Source of the DNA: Caulobacteraceae bacterium
GTDB lineage: Bacteria; Pseudomonadota; Alphaproteobacteria; Caulobacterales; Caulobacteraceae
Length of the DNA: 64,000 nt
Assembly: GCA_025450315.1 (NCBI GenBank)
Contig: JANWHQ010000085.1
Span: 19,440-83,439, forward strand
Reading direction: 5' to 3'
Part shown: in pieces, positions 59,801 through 64,000 of the stretch
Position numbering within the stretch: the stretch's first letter is position 1
Layout: each line of letters starts with the position of its first letter
Translations under genes and position numbers: made by a program
The notes under the pieces: model-generated
Databases searched by the model: none
The model's input: only the letters and a program-made list of their open reading frames with translations
What the model was told of the DNA's origin: nothing

Positions 59801-61363
59801 GTGAGGAACATCGACTACTTCGACCGCAGCGCCGACCGGCATCCGGACCGCGCGGTCATCGTCGACGGCGAGACCCGCTGGAGCTACGCCGAGGCGCGCC
59901 TGATGAGCCACCGCCTGGCTCTGGCCATGGCCGGCGCGGGTCTGGAGCCCGAGGCGCCGGTGGCGATCTTCTCGCCCAACCACGCCTCGGTGCTGCTGGT
60001 GCTGCTGGGCCTGTGGCGGGCGGGGGCGGTGTGGGTGCCGGTGAACACGCGCAACGCGCTCGACGTCAACATCGACTACCTGAACTACGTCCGCGCCGGC
60101 TGGCTGTTCTACCACTCCAGCTTCGCCGCCGAGGCGGCCGAGGTGAAGGCCCGCGTGCCGAGCCTGCAGCATCTGATCTGTCTGGACCGGCCCGACGGGG
60201 CCCATCCCTCGCTGGAGGGTTTCATGGCCACCGGGGGGGACGGCGAATTCCCCGACGGCGGCGATCCGGTCGGCAATCCGTCCGACCTTGTGGCCATCAT
60301 CGCCACCGGCGGCACCACCGGCGCGGCCAAGGGAGTCCGGGTGCCCAACCGCAGCTGGGGCACGCTGATGGAGACCATCGGGGCCCTGATGCCGGCCGGC
60401 GACCCGGTGTGCCTGGCCAGCGCCCCCCTGACCCACGCCGCCGGCCCCGTGGCCATGGCGGCCATCGCCATGGGCGCCACGGTGGTGGTGCTGCCGAGGT
60501 TCGATGCGGAGACGGTGATGCGGGCCATCGGCCAGCACCGCGTGACCCACATGTTCCTGCCGCCGACCGCGCTCTACACCATGCTGGCGCATCCCGATGC
60601 GCGGCGGTTCGACTACTCCAGCCTGAAGTACTTCCTCCTGGCCGGCTCGCCGGTGTCGCCCGACAAGTTCCGCCAGGCGGTGGAGGTGTTCGGCCCCTGC
60701 CTGTGCCAGAGCTACGGCCAGACCGAGGCCCACATGATCGTCACCTGGCTGCCGCCCGAGGTGGTGGCCGCCGCGGCGGCGGGCGATCATCCGGAGCGGC
60801 TGATGAGCTGCGGCCGGCCGAGCTATCCGGTGCGGGTCGAGATCATGGACGACGAGGGCCGGCTGCTGCCGCCGGGCGAAGTCGGCGAGATCGTGGTGCG
60901 GGGCGGGCTGGTCGGCGACGGCTATTTCGAGCTGCCCGAGGCGACCAGGGAGGCCCGCGCCTTCGGCTGGCACCACACCGGCGACGTGGGCCGCAAGGAC
61001 GAGCAGGGCTTCGTCTACATCGTCGACCGCAAGAAGGACATGATCGTCACCGGCGGCTTCAACGTCTTCTCCGCCGAGGTCGAGGCGGCGGTGATGGAGC
61101 TGGACGGGGTGCGCGAATGCGCCGTGGTCGGCGTCCCGGACGAGAAATGGGGCGAGGCGGTCACCGCCATCGTGGCCCTGAACGAGGGGTCAGCGCTGAC
61201 GCCGGACCAGATCATCGCCCACTGCAGGTCCCGCCTGGGCGGCGTGAAGGCCCCCAAGGCCGTCCACGTCTGGCCCGAAGTGCCCCGCACGGCGGCGGGC
61301 AAGTTCGACAAGAAGGCCATCCGCGCCACCTTCTGGCAGGGGGCGGAAAGGAACGTGCACTGA
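59801..61363 (+). CDS. Acyl-CoA synthetase / AMP-dependent ligase
   Basis: A 520-residue ANL-superfamily ligase that activates a carboxylic acid via an acyl-AMP to its CoA thioester. A/P-loop: IIATGGTTGAAKGVRVPNRS at about residues 164-183 (Lys present); substrate-pocket and A5 motif CQSYGQTEAHMIVTWLPPEV; the hinge-motif segment HTGDVGRKDEQGFVYIVDRK with Asp and Arg; C-terminal catalytic Lys in PRTAAGKFDKKAIRATF. Length standard. GTG 59801 has GAGAGG before it. The substrate may be a fatty or aromatic acid taken up by the divergent MFS transporter; under IclR control by position. Confidence 0.9.
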   Translation: MRNIDYFDRSADRHPDRAVIVDGETRWSYAEARLMSHRLALAMAGAGLEPEAPVAIFSPNHASVLLVLLGLWRAGAVWVPVNTRNALDVNIDYLNYVRAGWLFYHSSFAAEAAEVKARVPSLQHLICLDRPDGAHPSLEGFMATGGDGEFPDGGDPVGNPSDLVAIIATGGTTGAAKGVRVPNRSWGTLMETIGALMPAGDPVCLASAPLTHAAGPVAMAAIAMGATVVVLPRFDAETVMRAIGQHRVTHMFLPPTALYTMLAHPDARRFDYSSLKYFLLAGSPVSPDKFRQAVEVFGPCLCQSYGQTEAHMIVTWLPPEVVAAAAAGDHPERLMSCGRPSYPVRVEIMDDEGRLLPPGEVGEIVVRGGLVGDGYFELPEATREARAFGWHHTGDVGRKDEQGFVYIVDRKKDMIVTGGFNVFSAEVEAAVMELDGVRECAVVGVPDEKWGEAVTAIVALNEGSALTPDQIIAHCRSRLGGVKAPKAVHVWPEVPRTAAGKFDKKAIRATFWQGAERNVH

Positions 61364-61368
61364 GGCCC

Positions 61369-61420
61369 TGCGTGGTTCGAGATGCGCTCTGGCGAGCGCT
61401 CCTCGTCATGACGAATCCGG
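61369..61420. repeat. Half copy of the long inverted repeat
   Basis: TGCGTGGTTCGAGATGCGCT followed by CTGGCGAGCGCTCCTCGTCA matches the left arm of the 50758-50859 repeat (TGCGTGGTTCGAGACGCGGC, CTGGCGGCCGCTCCTCACCA) at most positions. The right arm is missing, so this is a partial or decayed copy. It lies between the ligase and the O-antigen-ligase-like gene. Confidence 0.65.
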
Positions 61421-61473
61421 GCCTCCGCTTGGGGACGGGGGGTTAAGCACCAAGGGCTGATACCCTCCGGCCT

Positions 61474-62811
61474 ATGGTCGATTCGCCATCGTGGATGAGC
61501 TGGGCGCGGGAAGCTCCGCGTCCGCCCGTGCGCCGGCCCGCTGCGCAGCGCATCACCGCGGTCGGCGCCCTGGCCTTCGCCGCCGCGGTGGTGATGGTGA
61601 TCATCTACACCCAGTGCTGGCTGATGGCGCTGCAGGGCGACAAGGGCGAGGTGACCGACTCGGCCCTGGTGCGGGCGATGTTCTTCCCGGCCTATGGCTG
61701 CTCGGTGCTGCTCCTGGCCCTGAGCCCCGGCGAGGTGCTGAAGACTTTTCTGCGCCAGCCCTTGCTGATCCTGATCCTCTGGGTGGTCGGCGCCTCGGTG
61801 CTGTGGTCGATCAGCCCGGACCAGACCTTCCGGCGGGCGATCGCCCTGATGTTCACCACCCTGGGCGGGGTGATCCTGGCGGCGCGCTGGAGGTGGGCGG
61901 GCCTGGCCGAGATCATGGCCACGGCGATCGGGGTCACCGCGGTGCTCAGCCTGATCGTCTGCGTGGCCGTCCCGTCCTTCGGGCGCATGCAGACCCTGTT
62001 CCCCGGCGCCTGGCGCGGGCTGTGGCTGGAGAAGAACGCGCTCGGCAACATGATGACCATCGGCTGCTTGTCCTGCGCGGCGGCGGCGCTCCTGGAGCCG
62101 CGGCGGGCCCGGCTGTGGTGGCCGACGGCGGGGCTGTGCCTGGTGCTGGTGCTGGCCTCGACCTCCAAGACCTCGCTGGTCTCGTGCCTCCTGGGCTGCT
62201 GCGGCCTGGTCCTGGTCTGGATCATGCGCCGCGGGCCGGCCGGGCGGGTGATCGGGACCTATGGCGCGCTGATCGGCCTGCTGCTCGTGGGCTTCGTGGC
62301 CCTGGTCGCCTCCAACGTGGTGCTGGCGGCGCTGGGCAAGGACGCCACCCTGACCGGGCGCACCCAGATCTGGGCGGCGGTGATGCGGCGCATCCAGGAC
62401 CGGCCGTGGCTGGGCTACGGCTATGGCGCGGTCTGGGACAACACCTCGCCCTGGTCGCCCCTGGCATGGATCATCAAGCAGGCGGGCTTCCGGCCGGCCC
62501 ACTCCCACAACAGCTGGCTGCAGCAGTGGCTGGACCTGGGCGTGCCCGGCCTGATCGCCTGGGCGCTCTACTTCATCGAGGCCTGCACGCGGGCGATCGT
62601 CTCGCTCTACCGCAGCCCCGGCGCCTACCTCGCCGTGCCGTTCCTGCTGGTCTACGCCATGACCAGCCTGACCGAGAGCATCGCGGTGATCTTCAACGAC
62701 TGCCGCTGGCTGTTCTTCGTGGCCATCGCGGCCCGCCTGGCCCTGCCGGACGAGCCCGCCCCCGCCGGGCCCGCGCGCCGGCCCCTGCGACGGAGCGTCT
62801 CGGGCGCCTGA
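61474..62811 (+). CDS. O-antigen ligase/ExoQ-like polysaccharide polymerase
   Basis: A 445-residue membrane protein with about ten helices (ALAFAAAVVMVIIYTQCWLM, AYGCSVLLLALSPGEVLKTF, GTYGALIGLLLVGFVALVAS and others). The Wzy_C/O-antigen ligase core is LTGRTQIWAAVMRRIQDRPW, LGYGYGAVWDNTSPWSPLA, and FRPAHSHNSWLQQWLDLGVP, with the catalytic-type His in HSHNSW. This fits ExoQ/Wzy-like enzymes that polymerise or ligate repeat units at the periplasmic face. It is followed after 66 bases by an acyltransferase gene; together they suggest assembly and decoration of an exopolysaccharide or O-antigen. Confidence 0.85.
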   Translation: MVDSPSWMSWAREAPRPPVRRPAAQRITAVGALAFAAAVVMVIIYTQCWLMALQGDKGEVTDSALVRAMFFPAYGCSVLLLALSPGEVLKTFLRQPLLILILWVVGASVLWSISPDQTFRRAIALMFTTLGGVILAARWRWAGLAEIMATAIGVTAVLSLIVCVAVPSFGRMQTLFPGAWRGLWLEKNALGNMMTIGCLSCAAAALLEPRRARLWWPTAGLCLVLVLASTSKTSLVSCLLGCCGLVLVWIMRRGPAGRVIGTYGALIGLLLVGFVALVASNVVLAALGKDATLTGRTQIWAAVMRRIQDRPWLGYGYGAVWDNTSPWSPLAWIIKQAGFRPAHSHNSWLQQWLDLGVPGLIAWALYFIEACTRAIVSLYRSPGAYLAVPFLLVYAMTSLTESIAVIFNDCRWLFFVAIAARLALPDEPAPAGPARRPLRRSVSGA

Positions 62812-62877
62812 CCTCTCGCCGTTTGGCCCCGATCCTGCGGCGCGGTCGTCGACACGTCCAGGCCTGGGACAACGAAG

Positions 62878-64000
62878 ATGTCCGACCCCGCCGCGCGGCC
62901 GCCCTATCCGGCCGAGTTCAGGACCCTGGCCCCCCTGCGCTTCCTGGCGCTGGCCTGGGTGGTGATCAACCAGTTCGAGGACCGGCTGGGCCTGCACCTC
63001 GGCAAGGCCGTGGGCGTGATCGCCAAGGGCTATCTGGGCTCGGACCTGTTCTTCGTGATCGTCGCTTTCTGGCTGGCGCACCTGATGACCACCCAGGTCG
63101 ACACCGGCGCCCGCAGCTATGCCTCGGCGGTCTGGCGCAGGATGAGCCGGCTCTATCCCCTGCACCTGGTGACCATAGCCCTGATGGGATCGCTGGCCCT
63201 GGCCGCGCTGCGCCTGGGCGAGACGCCGCGCACCGACGTCTTCGATCCGCTGGGCCTCCTGGGCAATGTGCTGCTGGTGCAGTCCTGGGGCGCCCTGCCG
63301 ACGGTGTCCTGGAACTTCCCGTCCTGGATGGTCTCGGCCGAGTGGTTCGGCCTGCTGGTGTTTCCCGGCCTGATGTGGCTGGCGATGAAGGGCTGGAGCC
63401 GCACGCTCGTGGCCCTGGCCGCGCCGGTGGTCCTGCTGGCCGCCCTGTTCGAGAGCGCCCACGCGAGGGGGGTGCTGTTCACCGACATGACCGCCCAGGT
63501 GGGCGTGCTGCGCATCCTGCCCGACTTCCTGTTCGGCGCGGGCCTCTACCGGCTTGGCCTCGGCCAAGCGTTCGGCCCCGGGGCCGGCGCGGCCATGATG
63601 GCGGCGGCCCTGGCCTGGATCGCCTTGGCCAGCCAGCTCCGCCTGGACGATCCCCTGATCTGGCCGGCCTTCGGCCCCCTGGTGCTGGGCGCCGCGGAAG
63701 TCGCGCGGGGCGGCCGTTCGATCCTGGACTCCAGGCCCATGACCTTCCTGGGCGAGATCTCGTTCGCGATGCTCCTGCTCTATCTGCCGGTGGACATCGT
63801 CTACTATCACCTGCTGCACCGGCTGGCCGGCGCGCCCCGGGGCCTGCAGGCGTGGGTCGCCTGGGCGGGCGTGTTCCCGGCGATCGGGATCGCGGCGCTG
63901 CTGGCCTACTACGGTGTCGAGCGCCCGGCCGCGGCCGTGCTGGACCGGCTGGACCCCTTCTGGCGCAGGGCCCGCGGCGGCGCCGCGGCGGCCGCCGCCG
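62878..64000 (+). CDS. Acyltransferase 3 family membrane protein (runs off right edge), missing active-site His
   Basis: At least 374 residues of a membrane protein with about ten helices; no stop before the end of the window. It begins with ATG 62878, then FRTLAPLRFLALAWVVINQF and DLFFVIVAFWLAHLMTTQVD, WRRMSRLYPLHLVTIALMGS, NFPSWMVSAEWFGLLVFPG, and near the C-terminus FLGEISFAMLLLYLPVDIVY. These are the blocks of the acyltransferase-3 (OafA/NodX-type) family, which O-acetylates surface polysaccharides. In the first helix the family's nearly invariant His (W-V-V-x-x-H) is replaced by Gln32 (WVVINQ), which makes the acetyltransferase activity doubtful. Adjacent to the ExoQ-like polymerase, so a role in modifying the same polymer is implied. 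Confidence 0.8.
   Translation, partial: MSDPAARPPYPAEFRTLAPLRFLALAWVVINQFEDRLGLHLGKAVGVIAKGYLGSDLFFVIVAFWLAHLMTTQVDTGARSYASAVWRRMSRLYPLHLVTIALMGSLALAALRLGETPRTDVFDPLGLLGNVLLVQSWGALPTVSWNFPSWMVSAEWFGLLVFPGLMWLAMKGWSRTLVALAAPVVLLAALFESAHARGVLFTDMTAQVGVLRILPDFLFGAGLYRLGLGQAFGPGAGAAMMAAALAWIALASQLRLDDPLIWPAFGPLVLGAAEVARGGRSILDSRPMTFLGEISFAMLLLYLPVDIVYYHLLHRLAGAPRGLQAWVAWAGVFPAIGIAALLAYYGVERPAAAVLDRLDPFWRRARGGAAAAAA

Overview
The window is very GC-rich, strongly G/C at third codon positions, densely coding and free of phage, IS or CRISPR sequence. Gene content (rsmE next to gshA, a Pro-Xaa peptidase next to prmA, polA, NodT-type RND efflux, sigma-EcfG-like promoters, a TrxR-like flavoprotein, small alphaproteobacterial stress proteins) points to an alphaproteobacterium, most likely Caulobacteraceae (Caulobacter/Phenylobacterium-like). 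That placement is inference from gene content and style, not from a search.

Layout. 0-9.2 kb is a stress and envelope block: a small sigma-region-2-like protein plus a membrane protein, a thioredoxin-reductase-like flavoprotein, a phospholipase D/cardiolipin synthase-like enzyme, a GH65 glycosidase, several small stress-type proteins, GlsB, exonuclease III, a broken SDR gene and a DUF72 protein. A good GGAAC-N16-CGTT (general stress sigma) promoter reads into the GH65 pair. 9.4-12.6 kb holds a large surface lipoprotein with 13 TPAP repeats and two transferrin-binding-protein-like modules, then a fatty acid desaturase. 12.7-17.4 kb is a minus-strand operon encoding a LodA/GoxA-type quinone oxidase, its LodB-like flavoprotein, a catalase-like protein, a 70-residue protein and a secreted double-Kazal protein. 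A tRNA-Ser(GGA) follows.

17.9-32.4 kb is mostly housekeeping: msrA, a MmcQ/YjbR protein, cfa, a DUF885 peptidase, a glycosyltransferase, polA, rsmE (with a palindromic repeat inside the reading frame), gshA, an HSL-type esterase, a DUF2147 protein, an aminopeptidase P and prmA. 32.6-39 kb is less ordinary: a second EcfG-like promoter and a rho-independent terminator flank a small secreted protein; a two-gene unit encodes a TPR/ATP-grasp protein and a PLP fold-type I protein of unknown role; and a Cyc2-like cytochrome-porin fusion lies downstream of a Tat-exported HiPIP, which together look like an outer-membrane electron-transfer module.

39.2-52.9 kb holds small unknown proteins, a lipoprotein alpha/beta hydrolase with a GT2 glycosyltransferase, a GT39/ArnT-like membrane glycosyltransferase, a complete tripartite RND pump (adaptor-pump-NodT outer-membrane factor with ATGA overlaps), a methyltransferase, a DUF6491 protein and an NRDE protein. 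53-64 kb looks like a surface polysaccharide region: a tight SDR-GMC oxidoreductase-polysaccharide deacetylase-GT4 operon, then a catabolic insert (MHS-family MFS transporter, IclR regulator with a perfect operator-like palindrome, acyl-CoA ligase), then an O-antigen-ligase/ExoQ-like polymerase and an acyltransferase-3 gene that runs off the right edge and lacks the usual catalytic histidine.
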